A program made the position numbers and the translations under genes. The notes beneath the pieces were generated by a model that worked only from the letters and a program-made list of their open reading frames with translations, was not told where the DNA came from and ran no database searches. A stretch of 12,215 bases of DNA, from positions 1,356 to 13,570 of the forward strand of contig FR880279.1 in the NCBI GenBank assembly GCA_000435195.1, given 5' to 3'. Below are positions 1 through 6,089 of this stretch, piece by piece; position 1 is the stretch's first letter, and every line of letters starts with the position of its first letter. The DNA is from Clostridium sp. CAG:169. Lineage in GTDB: Bacteria; Bacillota; Clostridia; Oscillospirales; Ruminococcaceae.

Positions 1-929
1 AGCAGGTGGGAGAGGAGATTGCGCAGGCAGTCGAAAAATATCTGGATGCGGCGGGTGCAAAATATGCCGGACGCACCGGCACCCAGAGCACCGGCAAGGA
101 GCTGAACGCCTCCAATGGACCGGCTTGCTCGTTGGACGGTAAAACTGCCAGCAGTCAGGGCAGCTCGTCGAGCGCGGGCGGTAGCTCCTCGGGCAGCAGT
201 TCCTCCGGCAACAGCAGCAACAACGGTTCCTCTTCGAGCAGCAGCGGCAGCACCTCCTCGAGCAAGCCATCTGGCAACAGCAGCTCTTCGTCCACCGAGC
301 GTCCGTCGGGACCGGTGAGCGAGACGGTTGTGGTCAAGGGCAGCAGCAACGGCAAGGTCAAGTATATCATCTTTACCGACCCGGAGAATAAAAAGCTGAC
401 CCTCAAGGCAGGGCAGGAAAAGCAGCTTGGAATCAAATTGACCGGAGATGACAAGGTCACCCGCAAGTACACCACCAGCGACAAGTATGTGGCAACCATC
501 GACAAGGACGGCGTGGTACACGCAGTGGGTGCAGGCACTTGTAAGATTACCGTGGTGGCAGGCGACCAGGGAGGCAGCATCGAAGTCAAGGTCACCGGCG
601 GCAGCTCTTCGGGCAGCAGCTCTGCGAACAAGACCGACAAGCAGCCGGAGGTACCGGATGTGGTCGGCAAAAAGGTGGAGACCACCGGCATCACCATAAA
701 AGCTTCCTCCACACGGGTAGAGGCAGGAAAATCGATTCAGCTTCAGGTGATTTTCTCTCCTTCCAACGCCACCGGCGAGGAGATTGTATGGAGTGTTTAC
801 CGTGGCAGTCTGTATGGCTCGGTGGACGGCAGAGGTGTCTTTACCGGCATCGAGTCGGGCTATTCCACCGTGCGGGCAACCACCGCAGATGGAAAATACA
901 GTGCGACAATGCGCATTGAAATTATCTAA
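1..929 (+). CDS. Secreted-type protein with Ser/Gly linker and two Ig-like (BIG2) domains, 5' end missing
   Basis: The reading frame is open to the left edge (the codon at 3-5 is CAG). A GTG at 6-8 is the first possible start, but it is more likely an internal valine. Counting from that GTG, residues 1-46 are a short helix-like tail (EEIAQAVEKYLDAAGAKY) of an upstream domain I cannot identify. Residues about 47-100 are a low-complexity Ser/Gly/Asn linker. Residues about 119-198 and 229-307 are two bacterial Ig-like group 2 repeats, with the typical pattern of a lysine/valine-rich strand, 'SDKYVATIDKDGVV..AVGAGTCKITV', and 'GVFTGIESGYSTVRATTADGKYSA'. A second Ser-rich hinge (199-208) separates them. 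Such repeats usually occur as extracellular stalks or binding modules on surface or secreted enzymes. The catalytic or anchoring part and any signal peptide would lie outside the window. No sortase motif follows; the protein ends directly after the last Ig strand. Domain type fairly sure, overall function unknown. Confidence 0.75.
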   Translation, partial: QVGEEIAQAVEKYLDAAGAKYAGRTGTQSTGKELNASNGPACSLDGKTASSQGSSSSAGGSSSGSSSSGNSSNNGSSSSSSGSTSSSKPSGNSSSSSTERPSGPVSETVVVKGSSNGKVKYIIFTDPENKKLTLKAGQEKQLGIKLTGDDKVTRKYTTSDKYVATIDKDGVVHAVGAGTCKITVVAGDQGGSIEVKVTGGSSSGSSSANKTDKQPEVPDVVGKKVETTGITIKASSTRVEAGKSIQLQVIFSPSNATGEEIVWSVYRGSLYGSVDGRGVFTGIESGYSTVRATTADGKYSATMRIEII

Positions 930-936
930 ATTTTTT

Positions 937-978
937 GCAGACCGGAGTCTTTTGCGGACATCCGGTCTGCTTTTTTTT
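937..978 (+). terminator. Rho-independent terminator of the Ig-like domain gene
   Basis: A perfect 10-bp stem (GCAGACCGGA at 937-946 with TCCGGTCTGC at 961-970) encloses a 14-base loop and is followed by eight T residues (971-978). It begins seven bases after the stop codon, so the upstream gene ends its transcript here. Confidence 0.9.
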
Positions 979-980
979 CT

Positions 981-1266
981 GTCAGTTTGGAAGGATAGAA
1001 ATTTTCTATGGGGATTTGTATGTGACGGCTTATTCTAAAGAATAAAGGATAGTGCGGCGGTCAGAGCCAGGCAAAACAGCAGATTGGTTCGAGAGCAAAG
1101 GAAGGAACAGGAAAAATTGTAGGAGAAAAATAAAAAAGAGGGGATTTTACAGGTCGATTTTAGCCACTCCGACGCAAAATCAGCCGAATTGCTGTGCTTT
1201 TTGCTCGAAGTTGGCAATATGGGTAAAAAGCCTTCGTCGGGTATTTTCTTTTTCATCTATTTTTCA
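981..1266. other. Non-coding stretch with no convincing gene
   Basis: This stretch lies between the first terminator and the nfnAB promoter. Two 73-codon frames overlap on opposite strands (1052-1273 plus, 1035-1256 minus). Neither has a good ribosome binding site or a recognisable domain, so I do not call them genes. The part from about 1138 to 1250 is less AT-rich than its flanks and reads protein-like in more than one frame. It holds a distant 6-bp complementary pair, CCGACG (1169-1174) with CGTCGG (1235-1240). It could be a dispersed repeat, a gene remnant or a small RNA; the sequence alone does not decide. Confidence 0.4.
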
Positions 1267-1284
1267 TTGTTGACAAATTAACAG
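1267..1284. promoter_or_regulatory. Rex-like operator overlapping the nfnAB -35 box
   Basis: The 18 bases TTGTTGACAAATTAACAG match the Rex consensus TTGTTAA-N4-TTAACAA at 12 of 14 defined positions, one mismatch per half-site. The site covers the -35 hexamer, where a bound repressor would block RNA polymerase. Rex is the NADH/NAD+-sensing repressor of many Firmicutes and typically controls fermentation and redox genes, so a site in front of a transhydrogenase makes sense. The rex gene itself is not in the window. The match is seen directly; regulation by Rex is inferred. Confidence 0.6.
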
Positions 1285-1298
1285 GCTCGGGGTAAACT
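1270..1298 (+). promoter_or_regulatory. Sigma-A type promoter of nfnAB
   Basis: A perfect -35 box TTGACA (1270-1275) is followed by a 17-base spacer and TAAACT (1293-1298) as the -10 box. Transcription would start near 1305, giving an untranslated leader of about 145 bases before nfnA. This is the only near-consensus promoter I see in the gap, and it points into nfnA. Confidence 0.75.
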
Positions 1299-1310
1299 AT
1301 TTAGTGGGTA

Positions 1311-1343
1311 CAAGGCAGCTGCCAGACAGGCAGCGGGACCTTG
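1311..1343 (+). other. Hairpin in the nfnAB leader
   Basis: In the transcribed leader, GCTGCC (1318-1323) pairs with GGCAGC (1329-1334) around a five-base loop. An outer helix CAAGG (1311-1315) with CCTTG (1339-1343) extends it across an internal loop. There is no T-run after it, so it is not a terminator as it stands. It might stabilise the 5' end of the mRNA. No known riboswitch class is recognised. Confidence 0.35.
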
Positions 1344-1451
1344 CAGGACAGACAAAAGGGCAAAACAGAAGGGGCGGGCGTTTTTAAGAAGAAGGAACGG
1401 GTGTCTTTTCTGTCTGCATATGTCGAAAATTTTCGAGAGGTGAGATTGCAA

Positions 1452-2291
1452 GTGTATAAAATCGTAAACAAAAAGCTGTTGAACGAAGCAGTCGTCCTTG
1501 TTGAGGTAGAGGCTCCGTTTATCGCTAAAAAGGTTCTCCCCGGACAGTTCATCATCTTCCGCATCGACGAGCAGGGCGAGCGCGTTCCGCTGACCGTTGC
1601 AGATTATGACAGAGAAAAAGGCACCATCACCCTGATCGTTCAGATGGTAGGTCGTTCCACCAAGATGCTCGGCGCAATGGAAGCAGGCGAATACCTGCTG
1701 GACGTTGTTGGTCCTCTGGGTATCCCAACTCATCTGGATGGTCTGAAGAATGTTTGCGTTATCGGCGGCGGTGTTGGTTGTGCAATCGCATATCCACAGG
1801 CAAAAGCTCTGCACGCAATGGGCGCTCATGTTGACATGATCGCTGGCTTCCGTTCCAAGGACATCGTTATCATCGAGGATGAGATGCGCGCAGTAGCAGA
1901 CAACCTCTATGTAATGACCGACGACGGCACCTACGGCGAAAAGGGTCTGGTTACCAACAAACTCCAGCAGCTGATCGACGAGGGCAGAGATTACGATGCA
2001 GTTATCGCAATCGGTCCGGTTATCATGATGAAGTTCGTTGCTGAAACCACCAGACCAAAGGGCATCAAGACCATCGTTTCCCTCAACCCAATCATGATCG
2101 ACGGTACCGGCATGTGCGGCGGCTGCCGTGTCAATGTTGGCGGCGAGATCAAGTTTGCTTGTGTAGACGGTCCTGACTTCGACGGTCATCTGGTAAACTT
2201 TGACGAGCTGATGAAACGCAACGGTACCAACCGTGAGCAGGAACAGCATGACAGCGAACATTGCAGACTGAGAGGTGCCCACAATGCCTAA
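1452..2291 (+). CDS. nfnA: NADH-dependent reduced ferredoxin:NADP+ oxidoreductase, small subunit NfnA
   Basis: Small subunit (279 aa) of the electron-bifurcating transhydrogenase NfnAB, a soluble flavoprotein that couples NADH, NADPH and ferredoxin. The fold is that of ferredoxin-NADP reductase and the dihydroorotate dehydrogenase electron-transfer subunit. An N-terminal FAD-binding barrel contains 'LPGQFIIFRIDEQGERVPLT' (29-48). A nucleotide-binding half starts at 'VCVIGGGVGCA' (101-111). A C-terminal [2Fe-2S] site is formed by C222, C225 and C237, with D217 matching the aspartate ligand reported for this family. I chose the GTG at 1452 because GAGAGGTGAG lies seven bases before it and homologues begin 'MYKIV'; the longer frame from 1341 only adds leader-encoded residues. 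The gene overlaps nfnB by eight bases, which implies translational coupling. Promoter and Rex-like site lie upstream. The family was often annotated as sulfide dehydrogenase subunit or GltA/PyrK-like protein; adjacency to nfnB makes Nfn the best call. Confidence 0.92.
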   Translation: MYKIVNKKLLNEAVVLVEVEAPFIAKKVLPGQFIIFRIDEQGERVPLTVADYDREKGTITLIVQMVGRSTKMLGAMEAGEYLLDVVGPLGIPTHLDGLKNVCVIGGGVGCAIAYPQAKALHAMGAHVDMIAGFRSKDIVIIEDEMRAVADNLYVMTDDGTYGEKGLVTNKLQQLIDEGRDYDAVIAIGPVIMMKFVAETTRPKGIKTIVSLNPIMIDGTGMCGGCRVNVGGEIKFACVDGPDFDGHLVNFDELMKRNGTNREQEQHDSEHCRLRGAHNA

Positions 2292-3678
2292 TATGAGTAT
2301 GACAAAGCTCCCTATGCCGGAGCAGGATCCAAAGGTAAGAGCAAGAAACTTTGAAGAGGTTTCTTACGGATATACAGAAGAAATGGCAGTAGAGGAAGCA
2401 CAGCGCTGCCTCAACTGCAAACATATGCCTTGTGTAAGCGGCTGCCCTGTCAACGTACAGATCCCGAAATTCATCAGCCTGATCGCTCAGGGCAAATTTG
2501 CCGATGCTTGCTCTGCAATCAAAGAGACCAGCGCTCTGCCGGCAGTTTGCGGTCGTGTATGCCCACAGGAAACCCAGTGTGAAGCAAAATGTGTCCGCGG
2601 CATCAAAGGTGAGCCGGTTGCAATCGGTCGTCTGGAAAGATTTGCTGCTGACTGGGATATGAAGAACGGCAAACATGAAACCGAGAAACCGGTTTCCAAC
2701 GGTCACAAAGTTGCTGTTATCGGTGCAGGTCCTGCAGGTCTGACCTGTGCAGGCGACCTTGCTAAGAAAGGCTACGAAGTTACTATCTTCGAAGCATTCC
2801 ACAAAGCAGGCGGCGTACTGGTTTACGGTATTCCTGAATTCAGACTTCCAAAAGCCATCGTTCAGAAGGAAGTAGAAGGTCTGGAAAAGATGGGCGTTAA
2901 AGTGATGACCGACATGGTTATCGGCAAAGTTCTGTCCATCGACGAGCTGATGAACGACATGGGCTTCGAAGCTGTTTTCGTAGGCTCCGGCGCTGGTCTG
3001 CCAATGTTCATGGGCATTGAAGGTGAGGATCTGGTCGGCGTATACTCTGCAAACGAGTTCCTGACCAGAATCAACCTGATGAAAGCTTACCTCGATGAGT
3101 ATGACACCCCAATCAGAAAAGGTAAAGCGGTTGCAGTTGTCGGCGGCGGTAACGTTGCAATGGACGCTGCAAGAAGCGCAATGAGACTGGGTGCAGAGCA
3201 CGTTTACATCATCTACAGACGTTCTGAAGCTGAGCTGCCGGCTCGTCGTGAGGAAGTTCATCACGCAAAAGAAGAGGGCATTGAGTTCATGCTGCTCAAC
3301 AACCCTGTTAAGATCAACGGTGATGAAAAGGGCAATGTAAAATCCATCGAGTGCATCAAGATGGAACTGGGTGAGCCGGATGCTTCCGGTCGTCGCCGTC
3401 CAATCCCGGTTGAAGGCTCCAACTTCGAACTGCCGGTTGACACCGTTATCATGTCTCTGGGTACCTCTCCAAACCCACTGATCAGAACCACCACCGAAGG
3501 TCTGGAAGCAAACAAACATGGCTGTCTGATTGCTGACGACAACATGGCTACCACCCGCGAGGGCGTGTACGCAGGCGGTGACGCAGTTACCGGTGCTGCT
3601 ACTGTAATTCTGGCAATGGGCGCAGGCAAAACCGCTGCTGCTTCCATCGACGAATACATCCAGAATAAAAACAAATAG
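2284..3678 (+). CDS. nfnB: NADH-dependent reduced ferredoxin:NADP+ oxidoreductase, large subunit NfnB (GltD-like)
   Basis: Large subunit (464 aa) that in characterised Nfn carries the bifurcating FAD, binds NADP(H) and exchanges electrons with ferredoxin. The N-terminal domain has two [4Fe-4S] motifs: C42, C45, C50, C54 ('CLNCKHMPCVSGC') and C89, C93, C99, C103 ('CGRVCPQETQCEAKC'). A Rossmann FAD site 'VAVIGAGPAGLTCAGDLA' lies at 143-160. A second nucleotide site, 'VAVVGGGNVAMDAARSAMR', is at 283-301 and is followed by 'YRRSEAELPARREE', the region that binds the NADP phosphate in GltD-type enzymes. The end 'GVYAGGDAVTGAATVILAMGAG' is the usual FAD closing motif. The ATG at 2284 is preferred over an in-frame GTG at 2275 because AGAGGTG (2271-2277) sits six bases before it. 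GltD of glutamate synthase is the main alternative, but no gltB-type large subunit is present and nfnA overlaps the gene. Codon use is strongly biased, suggesting high expression. Confidence 0.93.
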   Translation: MPNMSMTKLPMPEQDPKVRARNFEEVSYGYTEEMAVEEAQRCLNCKHMPCVSGCPVNVQIPKFISLIAQGKFADACSAIKETSALPAVCGRVCPQETQCEAKCVRGIKGEPVAIGRLERFAADWDMKNGKHETEKPVSNGHKVAVIGAGPAGLTCAGDLAKKGYEVTIFEAFHKAGGVLVYGIPEFRLPKAIVQKEVEGLEKMGVKVMTDMVIGKVLSIDELMNDMGFEAVFVGSGAGLPMFMGIEGEDLVGVYSANEFLTRINLMKAYLDEYDTPIRKGKAVAVVGGGNVAMDAARSAMRLGAEHVYIIYRRSEAELPARREEVHHAKEEGIEFMLLNNPVKINGDEKGNVKSIECIKMELGEPDASGRRRPIPVEGSNFELPVDTVIMSLGTSPNPLIRTTTEGLEANKHGCLIADDNMATTREGVYAGGDAVTGAATVILAMGAGKTAAASIDEYIQNKNK

Positions 3679-3687
3679 TTGTTTTAG

Positions 3688-3717
3688 AAAAAGGCTCCGA
3701 AAATCGGAGCCTTTTTT
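3688..3717 (+). terminator. Terminator of the nfnAB operon (bidirectional form)
   Basis: GGCTCCGA (3693-3700) pairs perfectly with TCGGAGCC (3704-3711) around an AAA loop, followed by six T residues. A run of A residues before the stem makes it work in the opposite direction too, so it may also stop read-through from the minus-strand CHR genes. Confidence 0.9.
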
Positions 3718-3765
3718 GTGCCCGGTGGTGCAAAGATATTAGAGCAATCCCGAAGGCTGGATAGC

Positions 3766-3803
3766 ACAAAGGAGCAGACCTTTTAAAAGGTCTGCTCCTT
3801 TGT
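3766..3803 (-). terminator. 38-base perfect palindrome, probable terminator of the CHR gene pair
   Basis: ACAAAGGAGCAGACCTTTT is followed directly by its exact reverse complement, giving a 19-bp stem without an unpaired loop in the DNA (in RNA the central bases would form the turn). It lies 23 bases beyond the stop of the minus-strand CHR gene. The U-run after the stem is short (UUUGU), so termination may be helped by the nfnAB hairpin further on. Confidence 0.7.
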
Positions 3804-3826
3804 TTATGAAAGATAAGGGGAGGGTA

Positions 3827-4405
3827 TCAGGCGATGGCTCCCATGAGGGAATAGGCGATGGTGCCGACAACGCCGGTGCCAAAGATGATGGCGATGGCGT
3901 TGAAGCGGTACTTTCTGAGCAGGAACAGCCCGCCGACAAACAGAACAGCCTCCAGCGGACGGAAGTTGGAGAGGACTGCGGAGCTTAAATCCGACTGGAA
4001 CAGTCCGAGCATCAGGATGGAAAGACCGGCAGAGGCAATCAGTGCGACCACTGCCGGTCGCAGCGCGGAAAGGACCGTTTGCACGCCGCTGAAATTGCGG
4101 TACTTATAATAAAAATGGGCAAGCGCCAGACAGATGCAGAAAGATGGGATGATACACCCGAGGGTACACAGAATGGATCCTGGGATGCCCGCCAGACGGG
4201 TACCCACAAAGGTAGCGGAGTTGATTGAGATGGGTCCCGGTGTCATCTCTGCAATGGTGATTAAATCGGTGAATTCGCCCAGCGTCATCAGATGGTGGAC
4301 ATCCACGATTTGATTTTGAATCAGCGGGATGGCAGCATAGCCGCCGCCGACACTGAATAAGCCGACCTGAATGAAGGCAAAGAAAAGTTGCAGCAGAATA
4401 GGCAT
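3827..4405 (-). CDS. Short-chain chromate transporter family (CHR) protein, second of a pair
   Basis: A 192-aa integral membrane protein of the CHR family. It has the family's N-terminal signature 'FSVGGGYAAIPLI' (17-29) and the 'TPGPISINSATFVG' loop (55-68), with several hydrophobic segments after it. Long CHR proteins contain two such halves fused; short-chain ones occur as adjacent gene pairs and are thought to insert with opposite topologies and act together. Its ATG follows AAGGAGGT (4412-4419 on the complement) by six bases and only two bases separate it from the preceding gene, so the pair is co-transcribed and probably coupled. Some CHR proteins export chromate, but the natural substrate in a gut-type anaerobe is unknown; sulfate or another oxyanion is possible. 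Family assignment is firm, substrate is not. Confidence 0.88.
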   Translation of the reverse strand: MPILLQLFFAFIQVGLFSVGGGYAAIPLIQNQIVDVHHLMTLGEFTDLITIAEMTPGPISINSATFVGTRLAGIPGSILCTLGCIIPSFCICLALAHFYYKYRNFSGVQTVLSALRPAVVALIASAGLSILMLGLFQSDLSSAVLSNFRPLEAVLFVGGLFLLRKYRFNAIAIIFGTGVVGTIAYSLMGAIA

Positions 4406-4407
4406 GA

Positions 4408-5013
4408 TTAGACCTCCTTGACAGACGCATCCGCGCGTGTTTTAGATTTGGAACGGGACTGAATCAGCAAATCGAGCAGACCGACACCCAGACATCCGAG
4501 GATGAGAACCATTGCCTGCACACCGAAAAAGACCTTTGCTGCAAAGGCGCCGACCATCAGCAGGATGTACAGAGTGCGACGGGTGCGGATGACATTGGCA
4601 CCCAAGTTCCAGACAACATCAAAGATGACGGCAGCAACACCTGCACGCATGACCTGAAGGGCGGTGGCAATGATTTGGTTGCTGCGGAACTGCGCATAGA
4701 AGTAGGAGATGGTGGAAATGATGATCATTGGCGGTAAAGCGGTGCCGAGGATGGCGACCAGCGAGCCGGGGATGCCGCACATCCGATAGCCCAGAATGAC
4801 CGAGGCGTTGATTGGAATGGGACCCGGCGAAGATTGTGCAATGGCGGTGATGTCCAGCATCTCCGATTCATCCAGCCAGCCCAGCTCCTCAACAAATTTT
4901 TTCTTCATCAGCGAAACGATGACGAATCCTCCGCCGAAGGTAAAGGCACTGAGCAGGAAGGTTGCCTTGAACAGCTGCCAGAGAATCTGTGATTTTTTTT
5001 CTTCTTTTTTCAT
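4408..5013 (-). CDS. Short-chain chromate transporter family (CHR) protein, first of a pair
   Basis: A 201-aa membrane protein homologous to the next gene, with 'FTFGGGFVIVSLM' (25-37) and 'SSPGPIPINASVILG' (61-75) as CHR signatures. Its N-terminus is strongly charged (KKEEKK) and its C-terminus ends in a basic hydrophilic tail. The partner starts almost directly with a hydrophobic segment, which fits the opposite-topology model for short CHR pairs. The ATG at 5013 has AAAGGAGA about seven bases upstream. It is the first gene of the unit and reads away from a LysR-type regulator. It is not a frameshifted long ChrA: both genes have their own ribosome binding site and complete signature set. 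Substrate unknown. Confidence 0.88.
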   Translation of the reverse strand: MKKEEKKSQILWQLFKATFLLSAFTFGGGFVIVSLMKKKFVEELGWLDESEMLDITAIAQSSPGPIPINASVILGYRMCGIPGSLVAILGTALPPMIIISTISYFYAQFRSNQIIATALQVMRAGVAAVIFDVVWNLGANVIRTRRTLYILLMVGAFAAKVFFGVQAMVLILGCLGVGLLDLLIQSRSKSKTRADASVKEV

Positions 5014-5045
5014 AGTTGTTTCTCCTTTCTCTCAAATCCACATAC

Positions 5046-5073
5046 AGGATACCATAAAAAATCAATGATGCAA
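5046..5073 (-). promoter_or_regulatory. Candidate promoter of the CHR gene pair
   Basis: On the minus strand, TTGCAT (5068-5073) and TATCCT (5046-5051) are separated by 16 bases. The element lies in the 114-base divergent gap and its -35 region touches the imperfect repeat CAAT-N8-ATTG (5063-5078), a possible regulator site. Moderate match only. Confidence 0.45.
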
Positions 5074-5088
5074 AATTGTTTATTTTTA

Positions 5089-5097
5089 TGTTATAAT
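5089..5097 (+). promoter_or_regulatory. Extended -10 promoter of the LysR-type regulator gene
   Basis: TGTTATAAT contains a perfect TATAAT (5092-5097) preceded by the TGn extension. No good -35 box is found 16-18 bases upstream, as is common for extended -10 promoters. It lies 30 bases before the regulator start. Confidence 0.6.
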
Positions 5098-5127
5098 AAA
5101 AATAATTTATGGATAGGAGGAAGAAGA

Positions 5128-6021
5128 ATGCTGGATTTTCGAATCGACACCTTTTTGGAGGTCTGTCGGTTGATGAACTACACCCGCGCGGCAGAGCAGC
5201 TCAACCTGACCCAGCCGGCTGTATCCCAGCACATCCGCTGGCTGGAGGAGCAGTGCGGGGTCAAGCTGTTCCACTACGAAAACAAACAGCTGAACCTGAC
5301 CGCTGCCGGGCAGATGCTGCGCAGCGCCGCTATCACCATGAAGCAGGATCAGATGTTTTTGTACAGAAGGATGCAGGAAGCAGACAGCGAGGACGCTGAC
5401 CTGTGTTTTGGCGTGACCCCGACGGTGGGAATGTATCTTATCCCAAAGCCGCTGGCAGCCTACCGCAGGCGGCATCCATCGGCAAAAGTGTCGATGCAGG
5501 TGGAGAACAGCGAGCTGCTCTGCCGTTGGCTGGACAGCGGAGAGATCGACTTTGCCATCCTGGAGGGATATTTTCATAAGGAGGACTACGACTCGATGCT
5601 CTACCGCACCGAACGCTATCTGGCGGTGTGCGCACAGGATTACCCGTTTCAGAATACACCCCACCAACTTGCCGACCTGCTGGGTGAAACGCTGCTGGTG
5701 CGGGAGGAAGGCTCCGGCAACCGGGAAATTATCCGGCGCAGCCTGAGCCGAAAGAATCTGGCTCTTCAGGATTTTCACTCGCTGTTTGAGGTGGGGGATA
5801 TGAACGTCCTCAAGCAGATGCTGGTGCAGGGCTGCGGAATCGGATTTTTGTACGAAGCAGCGGTGCAGGAAGATTTGCAGCAGGGCAGACTGCGGATCAT
5901 CGAGCTGGAGGACTTTGCCGAGGACCACGACATCACCTTCCTCTGGCGTAAGGGGAGCATCTTTGCACCGCGCTACCGGCGCATCTATGGAGAACTGTGC
6001 CAAAACGAGCAGATTTTTTAA
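5128..6021 (+). CDS. LysR-type transcriptional regulator, divergent to the CHR genes
   Basis: A 297-aa cytoplasmic DNA-binding protein of normal LysR length. The winged helix-turn-helix is at residues 1-62: 'FLEVCRLMNYTRAAEQLNLTQPAVSQHI', followed by 'LEEQCGVKLFHYENKQLNLTAAG'. The effector-binding domain (about 85-290) follows, with the typical 'GEIDFAILEG' and 'LVREEGSGNREIIRR' segments. The latter resembles CysB/CysR-like members whose ligands are small anions or sulfur compounds, but this is only a likeness. The ATG at 5128 is chosen because ATAGGAGG lies seven bases upstream; the longer frame from 5065 would run through the promoter. LysR regulators usually control the divergent gene and bind in the shared gap, so the CHR pair is the likely target. 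The ligand cannot be read from sequence. Confidence 0.9.
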   Translation: MLDFRIDTFLEVCRLMNYTRAAEQLNLTQPAVSQHIRWLEEQCGVKLFHYENKQLNLTAAGQMLRSAAITMKQDQMFLYRRMQEADSEDADLCFGVTPTVGMYLIPKPLAAYRRRHPSAKVSMQVENSELLCRWLDSGEIDFAILEGYFHKEDYDSMLYRTERYLAVCAQDYPFQNTPHQLADLLGETLLVREEGSGNREIIRRSLSRKNLALQDFHSLFEVGDMNVLKQMLVQGCGIGFLYEAAVQEDLQQGRLRIIELEDFAEDHDITFLWRKGSIFAPRYRRIYGELCQNEQIF

Positions 6022-6035
6022 AACAGGGCAGAAAA

Positions 6036-6066
6036 AAGGGAAGGTATCCGCAGGATACCTTCCCTT
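6036..6066. terminator. Bidirectional terminator between the LysR gene and groEL
   Basis: AAGGGAAGGTATCC (6036-6049) pairs perfectly with its complement at 6053-6066 around a GCA loop, a 14-bp stem. The A6 run just before it gives a U-run for the minus-strand groEL transcript; GTATTTTTAT after it serves the plus strand. It serves two convergent units. Confidence 0.9.
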
Positions 6067-6089
6067 GTATTTTTATATCTTGGCAGAGA

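Noticed and set aside
155..712. Leu/Glu/Pro-rich reading frame on the minus strand
   Set aside because: It is the complement of the repetitive Ser/Gly codons (AGC, TCC) of the Ig-like gene; low-complexity shadow without a ribosome site or domain.
1341..1451. N-terminal extension of nfnA from the earlier start
   Set aside because: The 37 extra residues do not match the family, there is no ribosome site at 1341, and a good one exists before the GTG at 1452.
1278..3519. Two long minus-strand frames opposite nfnA and nfnB (334 and 456 codons)
   Set aside because: Both lie across genes with clear domain matches, show Cys/His-rich unnatural composition and lack starts with ribosome sites. They result from the strong codon bias of nfnAB.
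3827..5013. A single chromate transporter gene broken by a frameshift
   Set aside because: Each half has its own start, ribosome site and complete CHR signatures; paired short CHR genes are a known arrangement.
5107..6003. 298-codon minus-strand frame opposite the LysR gene
   Set aside because: Shadow of the regulator; no domain, Gln/His/Leu-rich composition, no ribosome site, and the plus-strand gene is unambiguous.
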